64,000 nt of DNA from contig NZ_ATHV01000014.1 of the NCBI RefSeq assembly GCF_000422205.1, positions 1 through 64,000 of the forward strand, in the 5' to 3' direction. Source of the stretch: Desulfovibrio sp. X2 (GTDB lineage Bacteria > Desulfobacterota > Desulfovibrionia > Desulfovibrionales > Desulfovibrionaceae). Made by a program: the position numbers and the translations under genes. Below the pieces are notes generated by a model, which was not told the DNA's origin, did not search any database, and worked only from the letters and a program-made list of their open reading frames with translations. This document shows, piece after piece, positions 17,160-25,699 of this stretch (positions within the stretch are counted from its first letter, which is position 1; the number at the start of each line of letters is the position of its first letter).

Positions 17160-17780
17160 TTACGCGCTCGCCGCGGCGCGCGCCGTCCCTGCGTCCTTCA
17201 CGGCCGCGCCGAGGATGCCGAAGCGGCTCTCGGAGTAGCCCGGCAGGAGCGAAAGCCCTGCCGCGGCCATGCCCGCCCGGTACTCGGGGCCGTGGAAGCG
17301 GTCCTCGCGAGGGTGGGCCAGGATGCGGCGGAACAGGAAATTGGCGTAGAGCGGCGGGTAGATCTCCTCGAAGTAGAAGCCGCCGCCGGGTTTCAGCACC
17401 CGGGCGATCTCGCGCAGTCCCGCGCGCCAGTCCTCCAGGTGGTGGATGATGCCGAAGTTGAAGACCGCGTCCAGGCAGCCGTCCTCGTAGGGCAGGCGCT
17501 GGGCGTCCCCGGCCATGAACAGCAGCTCGGTGCCCGGGGTCGGGCCGATGCGCCGGGCCATGCGCAAAAGGTCCATGTCGATGTCCAGCGCGTCCACGCG
17601 GCGCGGGGCGAAGGTGCGGGCCACCAGCCGCGCGCCCGCGCCGTTCCCGCAGCCGATCTCGAGCACGTGGCCTCCGGCGGGCATGCCGCGCAGGGCGCGC
17701 ATGCGCCTCACCTCCCGGGCCTGCACGAGGCGGCGCACCGGACTGTTTATCCAGACCCTCTCGGGCCAGTTGACCTTCAT
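17160..17780 (-). CDS. Class I SAM-dependent methyltransferase
   Basis: A 206-residue cytosolic enzyme. Motif I VLEIGCGNGAGA lies at about residues 38-49, the acidic loop DALDIDMD follows, and the post-motif region reads HHLEDWRAGLREIARVLKPGG, all of the Methyltransf_11 type. ATG at 17780 (MKVNWPERVW) is chosen because the protein-like sequence begins there and a G-rich ribosome site precedes it; the longer frame starts in low-complexity DNA. The substrate is unknown. It is immediately upstream of cydAB and downstream of ubiE in the same direction, so a link to quinone or respiratory function is possible but unproven. Confidence 0.8.
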   Translation of the reverse strand: MKVNWPERVWINSPVRRLVQAREVRRMRALRGMPAGGHVLEIGCGNGAGARLVARTFAPRRVDALDIDMDLLRMARRIGPTPGTELLFMAGDAQRLPYEDGCLDAVFNFGIIHHLEDWRAGLREIARVLKPGGGFYFEEIYPPLYANFLFRRILAHPREDRFHGPEYRAGMAAAGLSLLPGYSESRFGILGAAVKDAGTARAAASA

Positions 17781-17931
17781 TCCCGTCCCCAGGTTCGTCG
17801 TTGTCCGTCGTTGTCCGTGGTTGTTCGTCGTCTGCCGCGCGCGCCCTTCAAGGCCTTCGGGCGCGGCGCGGCGCAACGGCTCCATTAAGCCCTACCAAAG
17901 CGCAGGGCCTTTCACAATGCGGCGCGGATTA

Positions 17932-18630
17932 TTATCCGGCCTTTCGTCCGTGATAGATCTTGGCGATGCCGAAGGTCAGATCGCGCACCGCGCACTCAGA
18001 AAGCCCGGCCTCGGCCATCTCGGCCAGGAAGGCGGGCTCCGTAGGAAAGGCGTCCACGGACTCCACGAGGTAGCTGTAGGCGTAGTCCGTGCGCGACAGC
18101 CAGTTGCCCACGGGCGGCAGCACGTGGTCGAAGTAGAGGCGGTAGAGCCTGTGCAGGACCGGATTCCGGGGATAGCCGAACTCCATGACCATGACTTGGC
18201 CGCCGGGCTTCAGCACGCGCACGAACTCGCGCAGCACGGCCACGCGCTCCGCGATGTTGCGGATGCCGAAGGAGATGGTCACGACATCGACCGAGCCGGA
18301 CCGCACCGGCAGGGCCCGCGCGTCGCCCTGGGTCAGGGCGATGCGCCCCGAAAGCCCGCGGGCCGCGATCTTCTTGTGACCCACGCGGAGCATGGCCGGG
18401 GAGAAGTCCACGCCGAGGACCGAGAGCCCCGGCCTTCTGCGGCAGATCTCTTGCGCCACCTCGGCCGTGCCCACGGCCACGTCCAGGACCACGCCGCCCG
18501 CCGGGGCGGCGATCATCTCCGCCAGCACCTTGCGCCAGGCCACGTCGCGGCGCAGCGAGAGCACGCTGTTCTGCAGGTCGTAGGAGAAGGCGATCTCCTC
18601 GAACATGGCCTTTACACGGTGATCATTCAC
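17932..18630 (-). CDS. ubiE: Demethylmenaquinone C-methyltransferase (UbiE/MenG family)
   Basis: A 232-residue AdoMet enzyme that puts the ring methyl group on demethylmenaquinone. It begins VNDHRVKAMFEEIAFSYDLQN, has motif I DVAVGTAEVA near residue 50, and the family signatures ISFGIRNIAER and RVLKPGGQVMVMEF, ending with LTFGIAKIYHGRK. The GTG start at 18630 has GGAGGAAAGG upstream and forms a GTGA overlap with the stop of the preceding gene. Together with the mqn genes elsewhere in the window it supports menaquinone as the respiratory quinone. Function in the late step is well supported by the family; quinone type is inferred. Confidence 0.93.
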   Translation of the reverse strand: MNDHRVKAMFEEIAFSYDLQNSVLSLRRDVAWRKVLAEMIAAPAGGVVLDVAVGTAEVAQEICRRRPGLSVLGVDFSPAMLRVGHKKIAARGLSGRIALTQGDARALPVRSGSVDVVTISFGIRNIAERVAVLREFVRVLKPGGQVMVMEFGYPRNPVLHRLYRLYFDHVLPPVGNWLSRTDYAYSYLVESVDAFPTEPAFLAEMAEAGLSECAVRDLTFGIAKIYHGRKAG

Positions 18631-20582
18631 GCCTTTCCTCCGTCTGCGTTTGCGTGTCGTCCGTCCTCGGGCTCGCCGTCGCACTCCCCGTCCGCCTCGT
18701 CCAGGGCCAGGGCCGCCGCCACGAGGGAGAGGTGCGTCAGCCCCTGCGGGAAGTTGCCGAGCATGCGGCCCGCGGCCGTGTCGTATTCCTCGGAGAAGAG
18801 GCCCACGTCGTTGCCGAGCGACGCCGCGCGGTCGAAGACCTCGCGGGCCTTCGCGATCCGTCCCTGGCGGGCCAGGCACTCGGCCAGCCAGAAGGTGCAG
18901 GCCAGAAAGACGCCCTCGCGCCCCGAGAGCCCGTCGCCCTGCCTGCCGTTCGGGCCGCCGTTCGGGCCGCCGCCCGCGCGGTAGCGGCGCAGCAGGCCGT
19001 CCTCGAAAAGCTCTTCCATGACCGCGTCCGTGGTCCGCACCATGCGCGGGTCGGCGAAGTCCACGAAGCCCATCACGGGCAGCAGGAGCAGGGCGGCGTC
19101 CATGTCCCGCGCACCGAAGGAGCGCACGAACACCCCGCGCTCCTCGTCGTACCCCTCCCGCTCCACGGCCTCGCGCACCGCGTCGCGCTCGCTTTGCCAC
19201 ATGGAGAGCGGGGCGGGCCTGCCGATCTCCTCGGCCAGGGCCGCGCCGCGCGCGAGCGCCGTCCAGCAGGCCGCCTTGGAGTGCACGAAGTGGCGCGGCT
19301 CGCCGCGCACCTCCCAGATGCCCCTGTCCGCCCGGTGCCACTCGGAGGCCGCCCGGTTCACGACCTCGCGCAAAAAGGTCCAGTAGTCGGCGTCCGGGTC
19401 GTGGCCGCGCAGGTGCCGCCGCCATGCGAGGTCAAGCATCTCGCCGTGGATGTCAAGCTGCTCCTGCGTGTAGGCGCCGTTGCCCACGCGCACAGGGCCC
19501 CGGCCCAGGTAGCCGCCGAGCTCCGGCACCTCGCGCTCGTACAGGCGGCGCTCGCCGCCCACGCCGAAGACGATCTGCAGCTCCTCCGCGCTGCCCGCGG
19601 CGCTGCGCTCGATGAAGCGGCCGAAGCGGTCGGCCTCCTTGTCGTGGCCGAGCCTGCCGAGCGCGCGCAGGGTGAAGGCGGAGTCGCGCACCCAGCTCAG
19701 GCGGTAGTCCCAGTTCCTGCCCGCCTGCATGGACTCGGGCAGCGAGGTGGTGGGCGCGGCCGCGATGGCCCCGGTGGGCGCGTTGGTCAGCGCCTTGAGC
19801 ACCAGGCCCGAGCGCAGGGAAAGCTCCTTGTGCGGGCCGCAGCCCCTGGTGCGCCTGCTCCAGCGCCGCCACCAGGCCTCGGTCTCGTCGAGCAGCTGCT
19901 CCATGCGCGCAAGGCCGGGAAAGTCGCTCCCCTCGCCCCCCACCGCCCCGGGAGACTCCCGGTCCAGCAGCTCGGGCGGGCGGTGCGTCAGGGAGAGGCA
20001 GGCCTTCTCGCCCGCGGCCAGATCGAAGACGGCGCGCAGGTCGTGGCGGCGCTCGAGGGTCAGCTCGCGGTCGCTGGCGACGAGCAGGCCGTCCGCGCCG
20101 CCCAGCGCCGACCAGGCGCCTTCGCCGTGGCACCTGATCCAGGGGCGGATGGCGCCGTAGTCGAAGCGCGGCACGACCTCCATGGCCAGGCGCACCCGCC
20201 CGGAGATCCCCTCGACGAGGCGCAGAATCTGGCGACGCGGGGCGCGCGCCCCGCCCTCGCGCATGGCCAGGCAGTCGCGCAGGCGCACGCTTCCGCCCTC
20301 GGTCGTGAAGACCGTCTCGAGCACGAGCGTGCCGTCCAGGTAGCGCCTCTCGGAGGTGAAGGTCCCCTCCGGCGCGATGCGGCAGTAGCCGCCGCGCTCG
20401 CGGCCAAGGAGGCGGCCGAAGCAGCTCGGCGAGTCGATGCGCGGCATGCAGCACCAGTCGATGGAGCCGTCGAGGGCCACCAGGGCGCAGCTGTGGCAAT
20501 CGGAGAGATAGGCGTACTCCTCGATGCGCGGCGGGCCGTCGTCCCCTCCGCCCCATTGCCGCCGTATCCCGTTGCCTGCCAT
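18627..20582 (-). CDS. Glycoside hydrolase family 15 (glucoamylase/trehalase-like) protein
   Basis: A 651-residue predicted cytosolic enzyme. It carries the usual N-terminal domain (IEEYAYLSDCHSCALVALDGSIDWCCMPRID) and the (alpha/alpha)6 barrel signatures NWDYRLSWVRDSAFTLRAL, IWEVRGEPRHFVHSKAACW and SEEYDTAAGRMLGNFPQGLTH, which include the family's catalytic Glu positions. Related enzymes hydrolyse trehalose or alpha-glucans to glucose; the exact sugar cannot be read from sequence. ATG at 20582 has AAGGGAGG just upstream. Its stop overlaps the ubiE start (GTGA), an odd coupling of sugar hydrolysis with quinone methylation. It is divergent from the nuo operon. Confidence 0.9.
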   Translation of the reverse strand: MAGNGIRRQWGGGDDGPPRIEEYAYLSDCHSCALVALDGSIDWCCMPRIDSPSCFGRLLGRERGGYCRIAPEGTFTSERRYLDGTLVLETVFTTEGGSVRLRDCLAMREGGARAPRRQILRLVEGISGRVRLAMEVVPRFDYGAIRPWIRCHGEGAWSALGGADGLLVASDRELTLERRHDLRAVFDLAAGEKACLSLTHRPPELLDRESPGAVGGEGSDFPGLARMEQLLDETEAWWRRWSRRTRGCGPHKELSLRSGLVLKALTNAPTGAIAAAPTTSLPESMQAGRNWDYRLSWVRDSAFTLRALGRLGHDKEADRFGRFIERSAAGSAEELQIVFGVGGERRLYEREVPELGGYLGRGPVRVGNGAYTQEQLDIHGEMLDLAWRRHLRGHDPDADYWTFLREVVNRAASEWHRADRGIWEVRGEPRHFVHSKAACWTALARGAALAEEIGRPAPLSMWQSERDAVREAVEREGYDEERGVFVRSFGARDMDAALLLLPVMGFVDFADPRMVRTTDAVMEELFEDGLLRRYRAGGGPNGGPNGRQGDGLSGREGVFLACTFWLAECLARQGRIAKAREVFDRAASLGNDVGLFSEEYDTAAGRMLGNFPQGLTHLSLVAAALALDEADGECDGEPEDGRHANADGGKA

Positions 20583-20678
20583 GAGACCTCCCTTGCGCCG
20601 CGCGCGGTATGCCGGACTGCATCCGGCTCGGTGATAGCGAAGAACAATTATCATAGCATCGGAAACGGATCGGTGCCA

Positions 20679-20750
20679 GTCTTTCGATTACGAAAGACCG
20701 GTCGCGGCCTCCCCTGGAAGACGACAGGGGACAGCCCTGAAGGGCTTTTT
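20679..20750 (+). ncRNA. Candidate small RNA or attenuated leader (three hairpins plus U-run)
   Basis: Between the divergent GH15 and nuoA genes, three hairpins follow one another: GTCTTTCG-ATTA-CGAAAGAC (20679-20698), CCCCT/AGGGG (20711-20730) and AGCCC-TGAA-GGGCT (20733-20746), the last followed by TTTTT. The final hairpin has terminator form only on the rightward strand. No upstream rightward gene needs it. So it may end a short RNA or act as an attenuator in the nuo leader. The rest of 20583-20914 holds only promoter-like sequence. Confidence 0.45.
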
Positions 20751-20798
20751 GCGAGGCGCGCGACGGGCGGTTCGGGCACACAAATCGAGCCGACCAGG

Positions 20799-20826
20799 TT
20801 TACTTTTCCGCTCAACCTGCTAGGCT
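20799..20826 (+). promoter_or_regulatory. Possible sigma-70-like promoter of the nuo operon
   Basis: TTTACT at 20799-20804 and TAGGCT at 20821-20826 are 16 bases apart and about 90 bases before the nuoA start. The match to consensus is moderate, so this is a suggestion only. Confidence 0.3.
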
Positions 20827-20914
20827 CTCCTGCTATGGACCGTCCTGCCGCCGGGCCCTGCCGGGCATTCGGGCGCAAAGGACGGCAACGAGCAAGGACG
20901 TCAACGGGACAGGC

Positions 20915-21328
20915 ATGCAGCAGCTTTCCGGATCCCTCACCCAGACCCTTTCCCCCTGGCAGCCGGGGGCCTTCGCCCTCGTCGTCTTCGCCGTGCTGGT
21001 GGCGGGGCTCATCGGGGTCATCCTCTTCCTCACCTTCTGGCTGAATCCGCGCCGCGACGAGCGCGAGAAGGCGAGGCCCTACGAGTGCAGCATGCTGCCC
21101 ACGGGACAGGCGCGCTTCAACTACCCCACGCCCTTCTACCTCGTGGCCACCTTCTTCCTGCTCTTCGACGCGGAGGCGGTCTACGTGCTCACCTGGGCGC
21201 TGTCCTTCGACCGCCTGGACCTCGCGGGCTGGCTGCACATCACCTTCTTCATCGGAGTGCTGCTCTTAAGCCTGTTCTACATCTGGCGCAAAGGAGGGCT
21301 CGAGTGGAGCGTCCGTCCGCAGCGCTGA
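20915..21328 (+). CDS. nuoA: NADH-quinone oxidoreductase subunit A
   Basis: A 137-residue membrane subunit with three transmembrane helices. The conserved loop [21 protein letters not shown] lies between helices 1 and 2, including the Cys that reports the active/deactive state in relatives, and [15 protein letters not shown] carries the membrane-embedded acidic residues. It contributes to the quinone channel at the junction of the arms. It is the first gene of a 14-module operon; its end overlaps the nuoBCD start by 25 bases, so the second cistron probably depends on translation of the first. Confidence 0.95.
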   Translation: MQQLSGSLTQTLSPWQPGAFALVVFAVLVAGLIGVILFLTFWLNPRRDEREKARPYECSMLPTGQARFNYPTPFYLVATFFLLFDAEAVYVLTWALSFDRLDLAGWLHITFFIGVLLLSLFYIWRKGGLEWSVRPQR

Positions 21329-23721
21329 AGCATCCGGGAGACCTCGTGCTCTCCGGCGTGGACACCATCGTCAACTGGTGCCGCAAGAACAGCGTCTGGC
21401 CCTTCTTCTTCGGCCTCTCCTGCTGCTTCGTGGAGGAGGCCACGGCCTTCACCGCGCGCTACGACATCGCCCGCTTCGGCTCCGAGGTCTTCCGCGGCTC
21501 GCCGCGCCAGGCCGACGTGCTCATCGTCTCGGGCACGGTCTTCAAGAAGGTGGCGCCCGGCGTGCTGCGCCTCTACGAGCAGATGTGCGAGCCGCGCTGG
21601 GTCATCTCCATGGGCTCGTGCTCCAACACCGGCGGCATGTACGACGTGTACAGCGTGGTCCAGGGCGTGGACCAGATCCTGCCCGTGGACGTCTACGTGC
21701 CCGGCTGCCCGCCGCGGCCGGAGGCCCTCCTGCAGGGGCTCGTGCAGCTGCAGGAGCTGATCGCGCGAAACGAACGGCCCGCGCGGCCCATCTTCCATCT
21801 TTCCGGCGGCAGCCAGGGCGGGCGGCGCACGCCCCTGCTCGACGGCGCAACCAAGACGCGCGACCCGCGCGGCCCCGGGCTTTCCGGCACGCCCATCCGC
21901 GGCACCTCCATGACCCCGCCCTTCTTCACGGACAGCCGCTCCGAGGGCATGTGGGCCCCGCCCGCGGGCCGCGTCGAGCTCACGGAGGGCGAGAGCGCGC
22001 TCGCGGCCGAGCTCGCGCGCCGCTTCGGCGACGCGGTGCGGCCCCTCGAGCCGACCTCGGACATGCCGACCTTCGAGACGAGCCCGGAGAAGGCGGCCGA
22101 GGTCCTGGCCTTCCTCAAGAACGAGAGCGGCCCGCGTTACCGCCGCCTGGAGGACCTGACGGCCGTGGACGAGTCCGCGCGCCGCCCGGACCCCGCGCAC
22201 GAGCAGCGCTTCGGCCCCCGGCCGGACTTCAGCCTGGTCTACACCCTGCTCTCCTTCGACACGGCCTCGCGCCTGCGCCTCAAGGTCGGCCTTTCCGGCC
22301 GGGAGCCCGAGGCGAAAAGCGTCACCCCGGTCTGGCCCTCGGCCAACTGGTACGAGCGCGAGGTCTACGACATGTTCGGCATCCGCTTCGCCGGGCACCC
22401 GAACCTCAAGCGCATCATCATGCCCGACGACTGGACCGGCCATCCGCTGCGCAAGGAGCACCCGGACCGGGCCACCTCGCTCGCCCCCTACACCACGGAG
22501 GAGGCGAGGAGGTTCCAGCCCCTGGACGGCGCCGTGGTCATCGGGCGCAAGGCGGGAGAGGACGACTTCATCCTCAACTTCGGGCCGCACCACTACAGCA
22601 CGCACGGCATCATCCGCTTCGTGCTCGACCTGCAGGGCGAGCAGATCGGGGCCATGCAGACGGAAATCGGCTACCACCACCGCGGCGCGGAGAAGATCGG
22701 CGAGCGCCAGACCTGGCATCAGTTCATCCCCTACACGGACCGGCTGGACTACCTGGGCGGCGTGGCCAACAACCTCTCCTACGTCACGGCCGTGGAGAAG
22801 CTCGCGGGCATAGAGGTGCCGGAGCGCGCGCAGTGCATCCGGGTGATGCTCTCCGAGTTCTTCCGCCTGAGCAACCACCTGCTCTGGTACGGGACCATGG
22901 TCCAGGACCTGGGCATGATGAGCGCCATCTTCTACGCCTTCCGCGAGCGCGAGACGATCATGGACATCATCGAGTTCGTGACCGGCGCGCGGCTGCATCC
23001 GGCCTGGTTCCGCATCGGCGGCACGGCCATGGACCTGCCCGAGGGCTGGAAGGAGCGCGTGGACGCCTTCGTCAAGATCTTCCCCAAGGCCATCCGCGAA
23101 TACGAGGCCCTGTTCACCAAAAACCCCATCTTCAAGGCCCGCACCAAGGGCATCGGCCGACTCCCGCTGGACCAGGCCATGGACTGGGGCGTGACCGGGG
23201 CGAACCTGCGCGCCTCTGGGCTGGAATGGGACCTGCGCCGGAAGATCCCCTACTCCGGGTACCAGGACTACGATTTCGAGATCCCCACCGCGGCGGAGGG
23301 CGACTGCTACGCCCGCTACCTCGTGCGCATGGAGGAGATGCGCCAGAGCCTGCGCATCATCGAGCAGGCCGCGGCGCGCATGCCCGAGGGCCGCTACAAG
23401 GCCGCGGACTACCGCTACTGCCTGCCGCAGAAGGAAGAGACGCTGCACCACATCGAGAGCCTGATCCACCACTTCATCAACACCTCGCGCGGGCCCCGGA
23501 TGCCGCGCGGCGAGGCCTATGCCGCAACAGAGGCGCCGCGCGGCGAGCAGGGCTTCTACGTGGTCAGCGACGGGCTGAACGCGGCCTACCGGCTGCACAT
23601 GCGCTCGCCGGGCTACGCCAACGTCCAGGCCCTGCCGCTCATGAGCCTCGGCCACACCGTGGCCGACTTCGTGGCCATCATCGGCTCCGTGGACTACATC
23701 ATGCCGGACATCGACCGCTGA
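21304..23721 (+). CDS. nuoBCD: NADH-quinone oxidoreductase fused subunits B, C and D
   Basis: One continuous frame of 805 residues holding three complex I subunits. NuoB (about 1-175) has the N2 cluster cysteines: Cys40-Cys41, Cys106 in MGSCSNTGG and Cys135 in [10 protein letters not shown] low-complexity linker (about 175-235) leads to NuoC (about 235-395, [22 protein letters not shown]) and NuoD (about 405-805, [27 protein letters not shown], ending [12 protein letters not shown]). Together they form the quinone-binding site. The GTG start at 21304 has AAAGGAGG upstream and lies inside nuoA. NuoCD fusions are common; having NuoB joined as well is less usual. No stop or frameshift separates the parts in this sequence. 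Confidence 0.93.
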   Translation: MERPSAALKHPGDLVLSGVDTIVNWCRKNSVWPFFFGLSCCFVEEATAFTARYDIARFGSEVFRGSPRQADVLIVSGTVFKKVAPGVLRLYEQMCEPRWVISMGSCSNTGGMYDVYSVVQGVDQILPVDVYVPGCPPRPEALLQGLVQLQELIARNERPARPIFHLSGGSQGGRRTPLLDGATKTRDPRGPGLSGTPIRGTSMTPPFFTDSRSEGMWAPPAGRVELTEGESALAAELARRFGDAVRPLEPTSDMPTFETSPEKAAEVLAFLKNESGPRYRRLEDLTAVDESARRPDPAHEQRFGPRPDFSLVYTLLSFDTASRLRLKVGLSGREPEAKSVTPVWPSANWYEREVYDMFGIRFAGHPNLKRIIMPDDWTGHPLRKEHPDRATSLAPYTTEEARRFQPLDGAVVIGRKAGEDDFILNFGPHHYSTHGIIRFVLDLQGEQIGAMQTEIGYHHRGAEKIGERQTWHQFIPYTDRLDYLGGVANNLSYVTAVEKLAGIEVPERAQCIRVMLSEFFRLSNHLLWYGTMVQDLGMMSAIFYAFRERETIMDIIEFVTGARLHPAWFRIGGTAMDLPEGWKERVDAFVKIFPKAIREYEALFTKNPIFKARTKGIGRLPLDQAMDWGVTGANLRASGLEWDLRRKIPYSGYQDYDFEIPTAAEGDCYARYLVRMEEMRQSLRIIEQAAARMPEGRYKAADYRYCLPQKEETLHHIESLIHHFINTSRGPRMPRGEAYAATEAPRGEQGFYVVSDGLNAAYRLHMRSPGYANVQALPLMSLGHTVADFVAIIGSVDYIMPDIDR

Positions 23722-23763
23722 CGGGACGAGCGAAGAAGCGAAAGAGAGAGGACGAACGCCGCG

Positions 23764-24330
23764 ATGGTGAACGACCAGGAAACGACCCAGAATCCGCCCA
23801 TGTGCGTGCTGCCGGCGCAGCCGAACGACCCGCTGACCCCGGAGCTCGAGGAGCGGCTGCTCGCCATCATCGGGGCGACGGACGAGCCCAAAGAGAAGAT
23901 CGTGGACGTGCTCTACATCCTGCAGAACCACTACGGCTACCTCTCGGACACGGCCGTGCGCGAGGCCGCGCGGATCATGGGCCTGGCGCCGCTGCAGATA
24001 GAGGAGCTGGCCACCTTCTACGACTACCTCTACCGCGAGCCCATCGGCCGCTACGTGATCCACGTCTGCGACGGCGTGGTCTGCTGGATGCACAACGCCT
24101 CCCTGATCTTCGACCACCTCTGCTCCAAGCTCGGCGTGCGCGTAGGCGAGACCACCGAGGACGGCATGTTCACGATCATGCCCACGGCCTGCATCGGGGA
24201 CTGCCACAACGCGCCCTCCATGCTCGTCAACGGTCGCTTCTACGGCCGCCTGACCCCGGAAAAGATCGACGACATCATCGCGCATCTGCGCGAGAACTAC
24301 GACGAAGAGTCCAGGGTGCTGTGCAGGTGA
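23764..24330 (+). CDS. nuoE: NADH-quinone oxidoreductase subunit E (2Fe-2S)
   Basis: A 188-residue thioredoxin-fold subunit that carries the N1a [2Fe-2S] cluster. The ligands appear as CDGVVC (C-x4-C) near residue 100 and CIGDC (C-x3-C) near 140. The N-terminal helical part (ILQNHYGYLSDTAVREAARIMG) is the standard docking region to NuoF. It works in the cytosolic NADH-dehydrogenase module with NuoF and NuoG. Spacing to nuoF is only 4 bases. A short proline-containing N-terminal extension (about 25 residues) precedes the conserved part. Confidence 0.95.
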   Translation: MVNDQETTQNPPMCVLPAQPNDPLTPELEERLLAIIGATDEPKEKIVDVLYILQNHYGYLSDTAVREAARIMGLAPLQIEELATFYDYLYREPIGRYVIHVCDGVVCWMHNASLIFDHLCSKLGVRVGETTEDGMFTIMPTACIGDCHNAPSMLVNGRFYGRLTPEKIDDIIAHLRENYDEESRVLCR

Positions 24331-24334
24331 TGCC

Positions 24335-25696
24335 ATGAGCGAACTCGTCCTCTTCAAGAACAGGCGCGAGGGGCGCGCGGCCACCTTCGACGAGTACCGC
24401 GCGAGCGGCGGCTACGAGGCCCTGATCGACGCGGTGAAGAACAGGACGCCCGGGGACGTGGTGCGCATCGTCACCGAGTCCGGGCTGCGCGGCCGGGGCG
24501 GCGCGGGCTTCCCCACGGGCCGCAAGTGGGGCAGCGTGCACGGCGACGGAGGCCCCCGCTACATCCTGCCCAACACGGACGAAATGGAGCCGGGAACCTT
24601 CAAGGACCGCGTGCTGGTGAACACGGACCCGCACCTGGTCGTCGAGGGCATCATCCTGGCCGCTTACGCGGTCGGGGCCTGCCACGGCATCTTCTTCATC
24701 CGCCCCTCCTACGAGCAGGACGCCAAGGTGCTCGAGCGCGAACTCTCCATCGCCCGCGAGGCCGGGTTCCTGGGCAGGAACATCCTGGGCAGCGACTTCA
24801 GCTTCGACATCGACGTGCACCGCAGCGCGGGCCGCTACATCTGCGGCGAGGCCTCGGCCCAGGTGAACGCCATCCAGGGCAAGAGGCCGAACCCCATCAA
24901 GGTCGGCGAGCACCTCACCGAGACGGGGCTGTGGGGCAGGCCCACGGTGGTCAACAACGTGGAGACCCTGGCCTCGGTGCCGCACATCCTGAAGAACGGC
25001 GTGCCCTGGTTCAAGAGCCTGGCGGCCACGCCCGAGGGCGACGGCACGAAGCTCTACTGCGTGAGCGGCATGGTCGGCGCGCCCGGCTGCTACGAGCTGC
25101 CCATGGGCACGGCCCTGGGCGACATCATCTTCGAGCACGGCGGCGGCATGCTGCCCGGCAAGGACTTCAAGGCCTGCCTGCCCGGCGGCGCCTCCTCCGG
25201 CCTCATGCCCGCCTCGCTGCTGCACGTGCCCATGGACTTCGACGCCATGAAGAAGGCCGGGCAGCGGCTCGGCACGGCCTCCATCGTGGTCTTCGACCAG
25301 GAGACCTGCCTCGTGGGCGCCTGCCTGAACCTGATCGGCTTCTTCGTGCGCGAGTCCTGCGGCTGGTGCACCCCCTGCCGCGAGGGGCTGCCCTTCATCC
25401 AGGAGGTCCTCTGGCGCATCGAGCAGGGCGAGGGCGAGGAGCGCGACATCGAACTCCTGCGCGAGACCCTGGACCTGATGCGCTATTCCTATTGCGCCTT
25501 CGCGCCCGGCGCGGCCGCGCCCGTGGAGGGGCTCCTGCGCTACTTCGAGGACGAGGTGCGCGAGCACATCCGCATCAAGGGCTGCCCCTTCTCGGCCTCG
25601 GCGCGCTGCCTTTCGGCCCCGGCCCCGTCCACGGACGCCGAGGACCCGGCCGCCCGGGAAGGCTGCGACCTCTCGACCCGCAGGCAGGAGGGCTGA
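24335..25696 (+). CDS. nuoF: NADH-quinone oxidoreductase subunit F (FMN, N3), with E-to-A change at the nucleotide specificity site
   Basis: A 453-residue flavin subunit of E. coli type. Visible motifs: GRGGAGFPTGRKW (FMN/NAD loop), NTDEMEPGTFKDR, SCGWCTPCREG for the N3 [4Fe-4S] cluster, and YCAFAPGAA with the fourth Cys. At the normally invariant ICGEETAL the sequence is ICGEASAQ: residue 173 is Ala where E. coli has Glu183. From memory of published E. coli work, replacing that Glu lets complex I use NADPH. So this enzyme may accept NADPH; that is inference. The 30-residue C-terminal tail after the last Cys-containing helix has two extra Cys. It is four bases after nuoE and precedes nuoG. 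Confidence 0.95.
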   Translation: MSELVLFKNRREGRAATFDEYRASGGYEALIDAVKNRTPGDVVRIVTESGLRGRGGAGFPTGRKWGSVHGDGGPRYILPNTDEMEPGTFKDRVLVNTDPHLVVEGIILAAYAVGACHGIFFIRPSYEQDAKVLERELSIAREAGFLGRNILGSDFSFDIDVHRSAGRYICGEASAQVNAIQGKRPNPIKVGEHLTETGLWGRPTVVNNVETLASVPHILKNGVPWFKSLAATPEGDGTKLYCVSGMVGAPGCYELPMGTALGDIIFEHGGGMLPGKDFKACLPGGASSGLMPASLLHVPMDFDAMKKAGQRLGTASIVVFDQETCLVGACLNLIGFFVRESCGWCTPCREGLPFIQEVLWRIEQGEGEERDIELLRETLDLMRYSYCAFAPGAAAPVEGLLRYFEDEVREHIRIKGCPFSASARCLSAPAPSTDAEDPAAREGCDLSTRRQEG

Positions 25697-25699
25697 GCC

